The notes under the pieces were generated by a model. That model was not told the DNA's origin, ran no database searches, and worked only from the letters and a program-made list of their open reading frames with translations. Source: Staphylococcus sp. IVB6240 (GTDB lineage: Bacteria; Bacillota; Bacilli; Staphylococcales; Staphylococcaceae). From it: a DNA stretch of 64,000 bases. Position numbers and translations under genes: made by a program. The stretch's first letter is position 1. Each line of letters opens with the position of its first letter. Shown here in pieces: positions 48,465 through 59,200 of the stretch. Location: contig NZ_CP094718.1 of NCBI RefSeq assembly GCF_025558425.1, positions 620,001 to 684,000 of the forward strand, read 5' to 3'.

Positions 48465-50130
48465 ACATCAACAATATCTTACAGAGCAAGTTTTTCATTT
48501 TGCTTCTGAATTATATGCATATGGTATTCGTGAGGTCGTGATTAGTCCGGGTTCACGTTCTACACCATTAGCCATTGCATTTGAATGTCATCCAGAAATA
48601 AAAACTTGGATTCACCCTGATGAACGTAGCGCAGCTTTCTTCGCTTTAGGATTAATAAAGGGCAGTGAACGACCTGTCGCACTTCTTTGTACATCAGGAA
48701 CAGCGAGTGCCAATTATGTACCAGCTGTGGCTGAAAGTGATATTAGTCGCTTGCCTTTAGTGGTACTGACGAGTGATCGTCCACATGAGTTACGTGGTAT
48801 CGGTGCACCACAAGCAATTAATCAAGTGAATATGTTTGAAAATTATGTGCGATACCAATTTGATATGCCACTGGCAGATGGCACGATAGGCTGTATTGAG
48901 ACAAGCCAATATCAACTGGAGCGTGCAAGTCAATATTTTGATGGACCACAACAAGGACCGGTTCATTTCAATTTACCATTTGCAGAACCACTAACACCTG
49001 ATTTATCACGTGATGATTTATTAACAACACACACGTATACACCAACGCATTATCAAAAAACGATGGATCCGACCATTTTAGAGAAGACGTTACGTCAACC
49101 TAAAGGATTGATCATTGTTGGTGATATGCAACATCAAGATATTTCTCAAATTTTAACTTTTGCAACAGTGTATGATTTACCCATTTTAGCAGATCCATTG
49201 AATGGTATACGTAGTACACAACACCCAAATGTTATAGCCACTTATGACCTATTGCTAAGAGCTGGTTTACCATTAGAACCAGATTTTGTTATTCGAGTGG
49301 GGAAACCTGTAATATCTAAAAAGCTCAATCAATGGCTTAAGCAAACATCTGCTGAACAGATTCTTGTTCAAAATAGTGGTGATAGGGATGCATTCCCTAA
49401 AAAGCCTGACTATTTCTTTGAGATGTCGGCAAATGACTTTTTTAGATCATTGGAAACTATACCAACTGCATATCGTAAAAAGTGGTTGAAAGATTGGCAG
49501 ACATTGGAGAAACAAGCGCGTGCTGAAGTAACAGCTTATCAAAAACGTGCGACAGGAGAAGCGGCTTATGTCAGTCGCCTTTTGGAGAAACTTGGCAAAG
49601 ACGATTGTTTATTTGTAAGCAACAGTATGCCAATTAGAGATATTGATAACTTGTATTTTGATAATGAAGCGCGTATTTATGCAAATAGAGGTGCCAATGG
49701 TATAGATGGTATTGTATCTACTGCACTTGGAATGGCTGTGCATCGTTCTGTGACACTCTTAATTGGTGACTTAGCACTTTATCATGATATGAATGGCTTG
49801 CTTATGTCAAAACTCAATGACATTCAGATGAATATTGTGCTATTAAATAATGATGGTGGTGGTATTTTCTCATATTTACCACAAAAACAGCAGGCTCCTG
49901 AGCATTTTGAACGTTTGTTTGGAACGCCAACTGGTCTTGACTTTGAACATGTTGCAATGCTTTATGGATTGGGTTATAAGCATATTCCAGATTTAGAAAC
50001 ATTGTCGTATACAAAATTACCTGAGATGTCATCACATCTAATGGAAATTGTGACAACGAGAGAGGGAAACCACGATATGCATCAAGGTCTTTATCAATGT
50101 TTAGATGAGGTGGCAAATGTTACATTATAA
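48457..50130 (+). CDS. menD: MenD, SEPHCHC synthase
   Basis: 557 residues with a TTG start (AGGAGTGA upstream). ThDP-dependent: [16 protein letters not shown] contains the catalytic Glu region and the cofactor-binding [12 protein letters not shown] block plus [11 protein letters not shown] lie in the C-terminal third. It joins isochorismate with 2-oxoglutarate. It is the second gene of the men operon and overlaps both neighbours. Confidence 0.94.
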   Translation: MDKHQQYLTEQVFHFASELYAYGIREVVISPGSRSTPLAIAFECHPEIKTWIHPDERSAAFFALGLIKGSERPVALLCTSGTASANYVPAVAESDISRLPLVVLTSDRPHELRGIGAPQAINQVNMFENYVRYQFDMPLADGTIGCIETSQYQLERASQYFDGPQQGPVHFNLPFAEPLTPDLSRDDLLTTHTYTPTHYQKTMDPTILEKTLRQPKGLIIVGDMQHQDISQILTFATVYDLPILADPLNGIRSTQHPNVIATYDLLLRAGLPLEPDFVIRVGKPVISKKLNQWLKQTSAEQILVQNSGDRDAFPKKPDYFFEMSANDFFRSLETIPTAYRKKWLKDWQTLEKQARAEVTAYQKRATGEAAYVSRLLEKLGKDDCLFVSNSMPIRDIDNLYFDNEARIYANRGANGIDGIVSTALGMAVHRSVTLLIGDLALYHDMNGLLMSKLNDIQMNIVLLNNDGGGIFSYLPQKQQAPEHFERLFGTPTGLDFEHVAMLYGLGYKHIPDLETLSYTKLPEMSSHLMEIVTTREGNHDMHQGLYQCLDEVANVTL

Positions 50131-50911
50131 TTGGTATCCATCACAACAAGAGACAAAGAAAACAGTCGTGATGTTGCATGGTTTTATTAGTGATCAATCG
50201 ACATTTCAAGGACATATTGAACCATTGACGAAAGAAGTCAATGTGTTGTTAATCGATCTACCAGGACATGGCGAAGATTTATCATCAATGGCAGAAACAT
50301 GGAATTTTGACTGGATCATTGCACAACTTCATGAACTGCTATTGTTATACAAAGAGGATGACTTGTATTTACATGGCTACTCAATGGGTGCACGTGTTGC
50401 CCTTGGCTATGCAACAAAACACAGTGAGATGCTTTCAGGATTGGCGTTAGAGAGTGGTTCGCCTGGTATCCAAGATGAGGTGGCCCGTATTGAACGCCAA
50501 CAGGTAGATCAAGCGCGTGCACGTGTATTGCAAGTGGCAAACATAGAAGTTTTTGTTAATGATTGGGAACGTTTACCGCTATTTCAATCACAACAGTTTT
50601 TATCAACAGAAGAGCAACAACGTATTAGACAAATGCGCTTATCTCAACAACCTGAACGACTTGCCAAGGCACTCGTTGATTATGGTACAGGAAATATGCC
50701 TAATCTATGGCCGAAACTTGAAAAAGTCACATGCCCTGTACAACTGATTGTTGGAGAGTGGGATGAAAAGTTTGTTGGCATTGCACATGAGATGATGAAA
50801 CAATTTAAACGAGCGGATATTCAAATTGTTTCTGAAGTAGGACACACAGTTCATGTGGAAGATTATGAAAAATTTGATACAATGATACTAGCGTTTATTT
50901 TAGCTAACTAG
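50117..50911 (+). CDS. menH: MenH, SHCHC synthase
   Basis: About 264 residues, alpha/beta hydrolase fold. The motifs MLHGFISDQ (oxyanion), [11 protein letters not shown] (catalytic Ser) and VGHTVHVED (His) are present. It eliminates pyruvate from SEPHCHC. The ATG at 50117 is preferred over 50105, since it has GAGGTG upstream; it overlaps the menD end by 14 bases. Confidence 0.9.
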   Translation: MLHYNWYPSQQETKKTVVMLHGFISDQSTFQGHIEPLTKEVNVLLIDLPGHGEDLSSMAETWNFDWIIAQLHELLLLYKEDDLYLHGYSMGARVALGYATKHSEMLSGLALESGSPGIQDEVARIERQQVDQARARVLQVANIEVFVNDWERLPLFQSQQFLSTEEQQRIRQMRLSQQPERLAKALVDYGTGNMPNLWPKLEKVTCPVQLIVGEWDEKFVGIAHEMMKQFKRADIQIVSEVGHTVHVEDYEKFDTMILAFILAN

Positions 50912-50926
50912 AGGAGGTTGACCCAG

Positions 50927-51742
50927 TTGAGACAATGGGAAACACTAAAAGAATATAAAGAGATTAAATATGAATTTTTTGAAGGCATTGCGAAAGTGAC
51001 TATCAATCGTCCACACGTACACAATGCATTCACACCAAATACGGTACAAGAGATGATTGATGCATTTACACGTGCTAGAGATGACGAACGTGTTGGTGTC
51101 ATCATTTTAACAGGTGAAGGAGATCAAGCATTCTGTTCAGGTGGAGACCAAAAAGTTCGTGGTCATGGTGGTTACGTAGGTGATGACCAAATTCCACGTT
51201 TAAATGTATTAGACTTACAACGTTTAATCCGTGTCATTCCAAAACCAGTTATTGCGATGGTTAAAGGATATGCAATCGGTGGCGGTAACGTACTACAAGT
51301 CGTTTGTGACCTTACAATTGCAGCAGATAATGCTAAATTCGGTCAAACAGGTCCAAAAGTAGGCTCATTTGACGCAGGTTACGGTTCAGGTTACTTAGCA
51401 CGTATTGTTGGCCATAAAAAAGCACGTGAAATCTGGTACTTATGCCGTCAATATGATGCACAACAAGCATTAGAAATGGGTATGGCAAACACAGTTGTAC
51501 CACTCGATAAAGTAGAAGATGAAACAGTACAATGGTGTAAAGAGATTTTACGTCATTCACCAACGGCATTACGTTTCTTAAAAGCAGCAATGAACGCTGA
51601 CACAGACGGTTTAGCTGGTTTACAACAGTTTGCTGGAGATGCGACATTACTTTACTATACAACAGATGAAGCGAAAGAAGGACGCGATGCGTTTAAAGAA
51701 AAACGTGATCCAGACTTCGATCAATTCCCTAAATTCCCATAA
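50927..51742 (+). CDS. menB: MenB, 1,4-dihydroxy-2-naphthoyl-CoA synthase
   Basis: About 271 residues, crotonase family. [20 protein letters not shown] and [10 protein letters not shown] form the oxyanion region, and [19 protein letters not shown] carries the catalytic Asp-Tyr. It closes the second ring in menaquinone synthesis. The TTG at 50927 ([10 protein letters not shown]) is chosen over the TTG at 50918 because GAGGAGG lies directly before the latter. Confidence 0.94.
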   Translation: MRQWETLKEYKEIKYEFFEGIAKVTINRPHVHNAFTPNTVQEMIDAFTRARDDERVGVIILTGEGDQAFCSGGDQKVRGHGGYVGDDQIPRLNVLDLQRLIRVIPKPVIAMVKGYAIGGGNVLQVVCDLTIAADNAKFGQTGPKVGSFDAGYGSGYLARIVGHKKAREIWYLCRQYDAQQALEMGMANTVVPLDKVEDETVQWCKEILRHSPTALRFLKAAMNADTDGLAGLQQFAGDATLLYYTTDEAKEGRDAFKEKRDPDFDQFPKFP

Positions 51743-51752
51743 GTTCAGATAA

Positions 51753-51800
51753 AAAAACGGGCGTTTATGTGTATAAAATGTACACACAAGCGTCCGTTTT
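51753..51800. terminator. Bidirectional terminator between menB and the aminotransferase gene
   Basis: AAAACGGGCG and CGTCCGTTTT pair (one wobble) around an inner GTGTA/TACAC arm, between convergent genes, with T or A runs on each side. Confidence 0.8.
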
Positions 51801-51804
51801 ATTT

Positions 51805-52974
51805 TTATATTTTGTCAGGATATGTTTCTGATAAATACTTGCGCAGTCGAGCCATACCTTCTTGAAGTTGTGTCATATCATATGCATAAGAGATACGAAT
51901 ATGACCACGACCACAATCTGTAAAGGCAGAACCTGGTACCATAGCCACGTGTGCTTGTTCCAGAACATCTACACAAAATTGCATGTCATCATCTGTATAT
52001 TGTTGAATGTTAGGGAAAATATAAAATGCCCCTTGTGGCACGGCAGCCAATGAAAAGCCCATGTCAGTGAGTTCAGACACTAAATAATCACGACGTTCGA
52101 TATAGGCTTTATTCATTTCCTTAGGTGCATCTATCGCTTTACTTAATGCTGTAATCGTTGCTACTTGAGAAGGAACATTGGCACAAATACAGTTATAAGC
52201 ATGCATAAACGTTAACTTCTCAATTAAATATTGAGGGCCAGACAGGAAGCCGATACGAATACCTGTCGCTGAATGTGACTTACTTAGACCGTTAATTAAT
52301 AACAATTGATCATGTATTTCAGAAAAACGTGCAAAAGATGTATGCACAGTATTAAATGTATTTTCTGCATAAATTTCATCACTAATCACAAAGATTGGCA
52401 AAGTCTTCAGTAAGTTAACAAGCTCAGAAACTTCATTTTCAGACAGTGTCATGCCGGTAGGATTAGAAGGATAGTTCAAAATAATAGCACGTGTCTTCTC
52501 TGTAAAATGTTGTCTGATCAAATCAGGTGTTATTTTTAATCCTGTCTCACGTGTATCAATAAAAATGGGAACCCCTCCCAGAGATTGAATCAAAGGGATA
52601 TAGCCGGCATATACTGGACCAGGCAGTAATATTTCATCACCTGGATTGATAATGCAGCGTAAAGCAGTATCTAAAGCTTCTGAAGCACCATTTGTAATAA
52701 TGATAGATTCTGGATCATATGAAATATCAAAGCGTGTTTTATAGTATTCTGAAACAGCCTGACGCGTTTCTAATAAGCCTTTATTGTGAGAATAGGTTGT
52801 TTGATTATTGGCAATAGCTGTTTGATAAGCTTCCTTAACCATTTCAGGCATTGGAAAGTCTGGTTGACCAACTGTAAGATTGACAACATCAGTCATTTGA
52901 CTAATTTTACTTGAGAATTGTCGGATGCTGGGTGCTTTTAAATATTTACTATTTTCATTAAGTTCAAGTTTCAT
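51805..52974 (-). CDS. Class I PLP-dependent aminotransferase (PatA-like)
   Basis: 389 residues, fold type I. NYPSNPTG near residue 170, ISDEIYAE and the PLP Lys in NGLSKSHSATGIRIGFLSG are present. Related to Bacillus PatA and AraT; the amino donor and acceptor (aromatic, branched or diaminopimelate-linked) cannot be told. It lies alone between the men operon and an acyltransferase gene. Confidence 0.88.
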   Translation of the reverse strand: MKLELNENSKYLKAPSIRQFSSKISQMTDVVNLTVGQPDFPMPEMVKEAYQTAIANNQTTYSHNKGLLETRQAVSEYYKTRFDISYDPESIIITNGASEALDTALRCIINPGDEILLPGPVYAGYIPLIQSLGGVPIFIDTRETGLKITPDLIRQHFTEKTRAIILNYPSNPTGMTLSENEVSELVNLLKTLPIFVISDEIYAENTFNTVHTSFARFSEIHDQLLLINGLSKSHSATGIRIGFLSGPQYLIEKLTFMHAYNCICANVPSQVATITALSKAIDAPKEMNKAYIERRDYLVSELTDMGFSLAAVPQGAFYIFPNIQQYTDDDMQFCVDVLEQAHVAMVPGSAFTDCGRGHIRISYAYDMTQLQEGMARLRKYLSETYPDKI

Positions 52975-53054
52975 AAAATCACGTCCTGTATAAAGAAAGA
53001 ATTGTCTTTAATGATACCATATTGTAGCTAAGAGATTGAATGGAAATGAAAAAA

Positions 53055-53098
53055 TGTCAGTGTATGAGATCCCGTAAATTGGATTCATAACACTGACA
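53055..53098 (-). terminator. Terminator of the acyltransferase gene
   Basis: TGTCAGTGTATGAGATCC and GGATTCATAACACTGACA pair with a few mismatches; six T follow on the reverse strand. Confidence 0.75.
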
Positions 53099-53108
53099 TA
53101 TCATGATA

Positions 53109-54119
53109 CTATTTATAAGGTTTGAAGGTAGCGGGCGACTTTAACTGAACGAACGGACTTGTCCATTTCGCAACAAAATCTGTCGACCAAATCCAGACAA
53201 TAAAGCAAGAGAGTATAAAGTTATATAACAAGCCCAGTGCTGGATGTGCATCAATAAATGGATAAATATGCTGCCCACGAATTAAGCCAATAAAAATACC
53301 GTGAAGAAGATAAACATACATCGTACGTGAACCGATATATGTAAACCAGTAATGCTTTTCTGGCGTTAAATTAAGAAAAGCCATCATTGCTGTGAAAATA
53401 ACAACATAAAATAATAATCGCTTAAGTGGACTTAAAATAATGTCGAATCCTTCAATTTGTTGATAAGGGGAACTAGCGAGTAACCAGCTAGAATCAATTG
53501 GATGGAAATAATAAAAAATCATAAAACCAACCAATACAGCAATTGATAAAGGCACATATTTTTTCTGACGTATGGTATGACTAAAGTTATCATTTAATAA
53601 GTAACCGATATAGAATACTGGGAAGAAAACCAATGTACGTGACCAACTTAAATAACCATCTATGTTTGTAGAAAAACCAGAGAAGATAGCAATCATTATG
53701 GCTGCAGGTAATACGTAAATCGGTTTGAATTGACGTACAACTAAGAGAATGACATTGAAAGAAAATAATGTCAGTAAAAACCATAATGCAAAGACCGGAG
53801 AAAAGAGATCTAAGTCAACGGAACTATTCTTGCCTGTCAAAAAATAATAGACCGAGAAAAAAGCATAGAAAATTAAGTACGGACCTAGTAACTTTTTACC
53901 AACCTTTTCAAGATAGCCTTCTCTACCAATATTTTTTGCGAAAAAACCTGAAATAAATAAAAAGGCTGGCACATGAAAGCTGTAAATGACTAGATAAAGT
54001 GCGGTCAAAAAAGGTTGTTCAGATGTGTAAGGTTGAATTAAATGTCCGAAAACAACTAAAAAAATAAGTGCTGCACGTGCATTATCAAAAAATGCATCTC
54101 TTTCTTTAAGTGTAACCAT
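53109..54119 (-). CDS. Acyltransferase-3 family membrane protein
   Basis: 336 residues with about ten membrane segments. It begins with RDAFFDNARAALIFLVVFGHLIQP, the N-terminal motif of the acyltransferase-3 (OafA/NodX) family with its catalytic His, and has SFHVPAFLFISGFFAKN after it. No SGNH domain follows. It probably acetylates an extracytoplasmic sugar or polymer. Substrate unknown. Divergent from the OatA-like gene. Confidence 0.82.
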   Translation of the reverse strand: MVTLKERDAFFDNARAALIFLVVFGHLIQPYTSEQPFLTALYLVIYSFHVPAFLFISGFFAKNIGREGYLEKVGKKLLGPYLIFYAFFSVYYFLTGKNSSVDLDLFSPVFALWFLLTLFSFNVILLVVRQFKPIYVLPAAIMIAIFSGFSTNIDGYLSWSRTLVFFPVFYIGYLLNDNFSHTIRQKKYVPLSIAVLVGFMIFYYFHPIDSSWLLASSPYQQIEGFDIILSPLKRLLFYVVIFTAMMAFLNLTPEKHYWFTYIGSRTMYVYLLHGIFIGLIRGQHIYPFIDAHPALGLLYNFILSCFIVWIWSTDFVAKWTSPFVQLKSPATFKPYK

Positions 54120-54352
54120 CTTATATGTGCTCCTTTATTAAACGTCATATTTAATGTAGTATAAACATTATGGTAAATGCAATAAAAAAAGTAATATGAA
54201 GTCTGAATAGTAATTTCAATCATTAGCGCCACGTGCGCAATTAGGTATGAGAAAGTATTTTATTTTGCATAAAGATATGTTAAATTGGAAAAATGATATA
54301 GGACCCTTAATTTAAAATATGAAAATAAAATAAGAATAGGGGATACATAGCT

Positions 54353-56152
54353 ATGACGAATGCGAACTTCTCAGAGTTAAAGCGATTAAAACATCCACCT
54401 AGGTATTTACCAGGATTAGATGGGTTACGCGCTATCTCTGTAATAGGTATTATAATTTACCATCTAAATGCCCAATGGTTATCAGGCGGGTTTTTAGGCG
54501 TTGATACTTTTTTTGTAATCTCAGGATATTTGATTACATCACTTTTACTATTTGAATATGAAAATAATGGACAAATTGATTTAGTAAACTTTTGGCTTAA
54601 ACGTTTTAAACGATTAATTCCAGCCATGTTGTTCGTGGTTTTATTCTCGGTAATTTATGTTGTATTCTTTGAACCTGAAATTTTAAAAGCGATAAAAGGT
54701 GATGCTGTCGCTGCGTTAGTTTATATTTCAAATTGGTGGTATATTTTTCAGGATATCGATTATTTTGATCAGTTCAAACCGATGCCGCTGAAACATCTTT
54801 GGTCATTGGCAGTAGAAGAACAGTTTTATATTTTTTATCCGCTCGTATTGTTGGCATTTTTAAAAATATTTAAGCAGAAAAAATGGGTGGTTATCACATT
54901 TTTCATTATTTCAATTCTATCTGCTTTTTGGATGTTTCATTTATCAATGCCAGATGCAAATAACTCAAGAACTTATTTTGGAACAGATACACGTCTACAA
55001 ACATTATTATTAGGTGTTGTATTTGCATTTATATGGCCAGCATTCAAACTTAAAACAAACCCTGCTAAATCCAGCAGAATGATAGTAGATATATTAGGTG
55101 GTATGGCACTTCTTGTTTTATTAACATTATTCGTAGCAGTGAATGAACAACAATTCTGGTTATATAGTGGTGGCTTCTATGTCATTTCATTATTAACATT
55201 ATTGATTATTGCAAGTGTTGTACAACCTAAAGGCATGCTTGCCAAAGCTATGGGCAACCCACTCTTTTTATATGTAGGTAAACGTTCTTATAGCTTGTAT
55301 TTATGGCATTTTGTGATTATTACTTTTGTTCATAAAAATTTTGTAGCAGGACAATATCCATTATACGTCTATTTCATCGATGTTATTCTCACATTTTTAA
55401 TGGCAGAAATATCATATCGATATGTAGAAACACCATTTAGACGCCATGGTTTACGTGCATTCTATATGAAAGAAGCACGTGTGATATCATCGGTAAGAAC
55501 GTTGATAATTACAGCAGCGATCATTATGACTACTTTGGTGTTGGCAGGATGCTTTGATAGCTTTGCTAAACAAGAGCAGAAGGTGACTGAATACAAAACA
55601 GAGAAAAAAGAAGTACAAAAGGAACCTGAACCCTCTGTGGAGGAACCAAGTCAAGAAGCTGCATTTGACCCTAAAAAATTATCGCCATTATTTATTGGTG
55701 ATTCGTTAACAGTAGGGATGGGCTATTACCTTGATGAACATTATCAAACACCAACCATTGATGCACAAGTAGGGCGTTCTATTGGAGAAGCAATTAATGT
55801 AGCACCGAACTATGCTTCGTATAATAAAGAAGGACAGGTCGTTGTTATACAAATAGGAACGAATGGTGATTTTGATAAAGCACAGATTGAAGAACTTGTG
55901 CGTTACTTTGATAAAGCGGATGTTTATGTAGTGAATACGACTGTACCAAGAGACTATCGTGATCATGTAAATGGCTTATTGGAAAAAACAGCTAAAAAAT
56001 ATAAACATGTTACTTTAGTGGATTGGTATTCAGCAGGTGTCGGTCATACAGAATTCTTCGCTTATGATGGAATTCATTTAGAGCACCCAGGTATTCAAAG
56101 ACTTGTAGAAGAATTAGATAAAAATATTAAAGAGAATCAATCAAAAGAATAA
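54353..56152 (+). CDS. OatA-like acyltransferase with SGNH domain
   Basis: 599 residues. N-terminal acyltransferase-3 domain with about 10-11 membrane segments (YLPGLDGLRAISVIGIIIYHL at the start), a Lys/Glu-rich linker, and an extracellular SGNH esterase-like domain (about 445-599) with block I FIGDSLTVGMG and the final DGIHLEHPG (Asp-x-x-His). OatA-type enzymes O-acetylate MurNAc in peptidoglycan and give lysozyme resistance. S. aureus has two such genes; I cannot say which this one matches. A GGGGA ribosome binding site precedes the start. Confidence 0.85.
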   Translation: MTNANFSELKRLKHPPRYLPGLDGLRAISVIGIIIYHLNAQWLSGGFLGVDTFFVISGYLITSLLLFEYENNGQIDLVNFWLKRFKRLIPAMLFVVLFSVIYVVFFEPEILKAIKGDAVAALVYISNWWYIFQDIDYFDQFKPMPLKHLWSLAVEEQFYIFYPLVLLAFLKIFKQKKWVVITFFIISILSAFWMFHLSMPDANNSRTYFGTDTRLQTLLLGVVFAFIWPAFKLKTNPAKSSRMIVDILGGMALLVLLTLFVAVNEQQFWLYSGGFYVISLLTLLIIASVVQPKGMLAKAMGNPLFLYVGKRSYSLYLWHFVIITFVHKNFVAGQYPLYVYFIDVILTFLMAEISYRYVETPFRRHGLRAFYMKEARVISSVRTLIITAAIIMTTLVLAGCFDSFAKQEQKVTEYKTEKKEVQKEPEPSVEEPSQEAAFDPKKLSPLFIGDSLTVGMGYYLDEHYQTPTIDAQVGRSIGEAINVAPNYASYNKEGQVVVIQIGTNGDFDKAQIEELVRYFDKADVYVVNTTVPRDYRDHVNGLLEKTAKKYKHVTLVDWYSAGVGHTEFFAYDGIHLEHPGIQRLVEELDKNIKENQSKE

Positions 56153-56155
56153 TAG

Positions 56156-56202
56156 AAAAGCCATCAGATTTGGATATTCAGTTCCAAATCTGATGGCTTT
56201 TT
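56156..56202 (+). terminator. Terminator after the OatA-like gene
   Basis: AAAAGCCATCAGATTTGG pairs perfectly with CCAAATCTGATGGCTTTT, then T runs on. Confidence 0.9.
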
Positions 56203-56223
56203 ATGTTTCAGTATAGAACTAGA

Positions 56224-56255
56224 AAACAGCTGCAGTTAACGTGCTGCAGCTGTTT
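56224..56255 (-). terminator. Terminator of atl
   Basis: AAACAGCTGCAG/CTGCAGCTGTTT, a perfect 12-bp stem with an 8-base loop directly after the atl stop codon. Confidence 0.8.
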
Positions 56256-56270
56256 CATATTATACGTTTC

Positions 56271-59200
56271 TTATTTTTGATACATATCGATGTCAAAGTA
56301 TTTTCCAACTTGACCGATAAGATCATAATAATCTTTCATACGATTAGCGTTATGGCTTGCCCATGTGATGTCTGTAGCATATTGGTGAACACCTGGATTA
56401 TGAGGATTCCAACGCATACGGTAAAGTGTATTTTGTCCAGCACCGATATATCTTTCTTTAATGAATTCAGCGCCACCAACGATTGATTTTCTTACTGTGT
56501 CCCAACCGTTATTTTGTGCTGTTTTGAAACCGTTACGTACGGCATCATGGTCGAATGCACCAATACCAAACATATTGTAGTATTTCTTGCTTGGATTTGT
56601 AACAACTTGATTTTGGTTATTTACGTAACCACCATTTGAAAGTTGAGATGTACCATGACCTGTTTCTAATAGGGCATGTGAAATAAGATAAATTTCATTA
56701 ATGTTATGTGTGATAGCCGCTTCTCTGAACGCTTGTCCTTGTCCATGCAAGATACCTTTATTTTTCAATAATTTATCTAAATCACTCGCTTCTAAACCTT
56801 GGAATTGGTCTAGTTTTAAGAATTGATATTTTTCACGTGCATCTTTTGCAATTCGTTCTGTATCCATAGCACGACGCGTTTCTGAAACTGTTGCATCTTC
56901 CCAAGTACCAGCAACACGTTGAATTTGTGGTTTTGGCATTAATGAATATTGTTTATTCACTGCTTGGTTCAATGTATATGCAGATTTATACTGTTTTACT
57001 AATTGTGAACGCAAATCAGATGCTTTAACCCAACCTTTTTTACCATCTTGGAAAGTACCATAGTACCAAGTAATGCCGTTTACAATAGCAGATTTATTCA
57101 CTTTAAAGACATTTTCATAGTATTTGCTAAGTTGACCTGCTGCTGTTCTATCACCTGCATTGTTATAGTAGAAACCATAATTGTTATTGATAAAATAATG
57201 ATTTGAATCATTCAATGTTTGTGTCAATGCTGGCTCATTTGCTGGCTCATTTGCTGGCTCATTTGCTGGCTTCGTAACAGCACGTGTCGCCACGGTATTA
57301 TATGGTTTTACTGCGCTAACTACAGATGTTTTTTTAGGTGAATTTTTAACAGGTGTTAAGTCTAGTTGATTAATCCAGCCTGTTTTACGGTTCACATTTC
57401 CATAAACGAAAGTATCGTTACCGACTGCCACTGTTTTAGTCGCATTGAAAGTACGGTTAGCAAGTTGTTTTAATGAGTCAATACGTTGTTTAGATGTACC
57501 CCAAGGCATTGAATAAAGACCTGATGTATTGTTGTTAACTGTATATGTTGCTTTCACTGGTTTTGTTGAACCTAATGATTGACTGAAGACATCCTTCGCG
57601 TTAACCCAACCGAGTGGTGTTTTACCATTTGTATTTTGCAATAATACATAGTTTTGATTATTCGCAGTAGCTGTTTTCGTAATTTTATATGTTTTGTCAG
57701 CAAAACGATCAGCATTCTTGCCCGTTTTATCATAAACAGTTGCTTTTAAGCCGTGGTTGTTAACATTTAAACGACCAATTCTTGAAACATGTGAAGTCAC
57801 ATTTGAAGTTGCTTTTGGTAATGAAAGGGCACTTTGTGCAACCCATCCAGCAAGGCGATCTGTTGTTCCGTATAGGTAAACAGTGTTTGCAACTTTTTGT
57901 TGTCTTACTGCTTTGAATGCTTGCCCATTTTTACCTGTAACAGTTCCAACGACTTGATTACTTGAACCCCAAGGTGCGGCATATAGTTTTGTACCAGCAT
58001 CGATTGTGTAGTTTTTATTAATGACTTGTGCATATTCACTCTGACGATAGTTCACATCTTGTTGTTTTACCCAACCGATATGTGTTCCTGATAAATAATC
58101 TGTCACTAAGTAATAGTTTTGGCCGTTTAATGAAGCTTTTTTAGATACGCGCATTGTACGTTCAGTGGCAGTTGTTTTGATACCATTTTTGTCATAAACA
58201 GTCGCACGTAATCCGTTATTATTCGTATTAATACGGCCCATACCTGAATCACTTGTTACTTTCAATGGTGAAATAACATTTGTTTTTACAGGTGTTTTTG
58301 TCATTGTTTTAGTAGTAGGTTGTTTAACAACTACTTTAGTAATAGGTTTAGCTACGGCAGGTTGTGTTGCAGTAGGCTTAACGACAGGCTTTTTAACAGG
58401 TGTTGCAATGATATTATTTGAATTTACCCAACCTGTTAATTTGTTTACAGTTCCATAAAGCCATTGTGTATTGCCAATTTTTTGTTGTTTTTGAGTAGCA
58501 AAAGTTTGAGCTGTTGCTTTTGATGTTTGACCTTGAACTTGTGCATTTGTACCCCAAGGCACACTGTATACTGTAGTTCCTGGTTTTAAAGTATAGTTTT
58601 TACGTAATGATTGTTCGGCTTGTGCTTTTTGGTATTGAACATCACCTTTGTTAACCCAACCTATCAACGCATTAGATTTAGCATCTGTTACTAAATAGAA
58701 TTGTTTACCGTTAAGGTTAGCTGTTTTAGTGACTTTTAATGTTTGATTTGTTTTATTCGTTTGAAGACCTTTTTGGTCATAAACAGTTGCATAAAGCCCT
58801 TTGTTAGCTGTATTAATACGACCATAACCTAAATCGTTTGCTACAGTTAAGTGATTTTGACTCGCTGTTGTTGTTTTAGGCGTTGTTGGTTTTGCAACGG
58901 TATTTGTTGTTGGCTTTGTAGTAGTGCTTGGTTTTGTTGTAACGACTGGCTTAGTAGCTGTTGGTTTCGTAGCAACAGGCTTAGATACTGTTGAAGATCC
59001 TACTGGTCTTGTAATACCCATTTTTGTTTGATACTTCTCTTGGATAAGGTCATATAATTCGTTGTAACTATATCCATGCGCATGTAAGTATCCATGTGGG
59101 TCAACGTGGTCAGTACCGCCTAAATGTCTTGTAACAGCAAGGTGTGTCCAAACAGTTCCACGACCATCTTCTTCAGCACTATTTGGTGTTAAACCATAAT

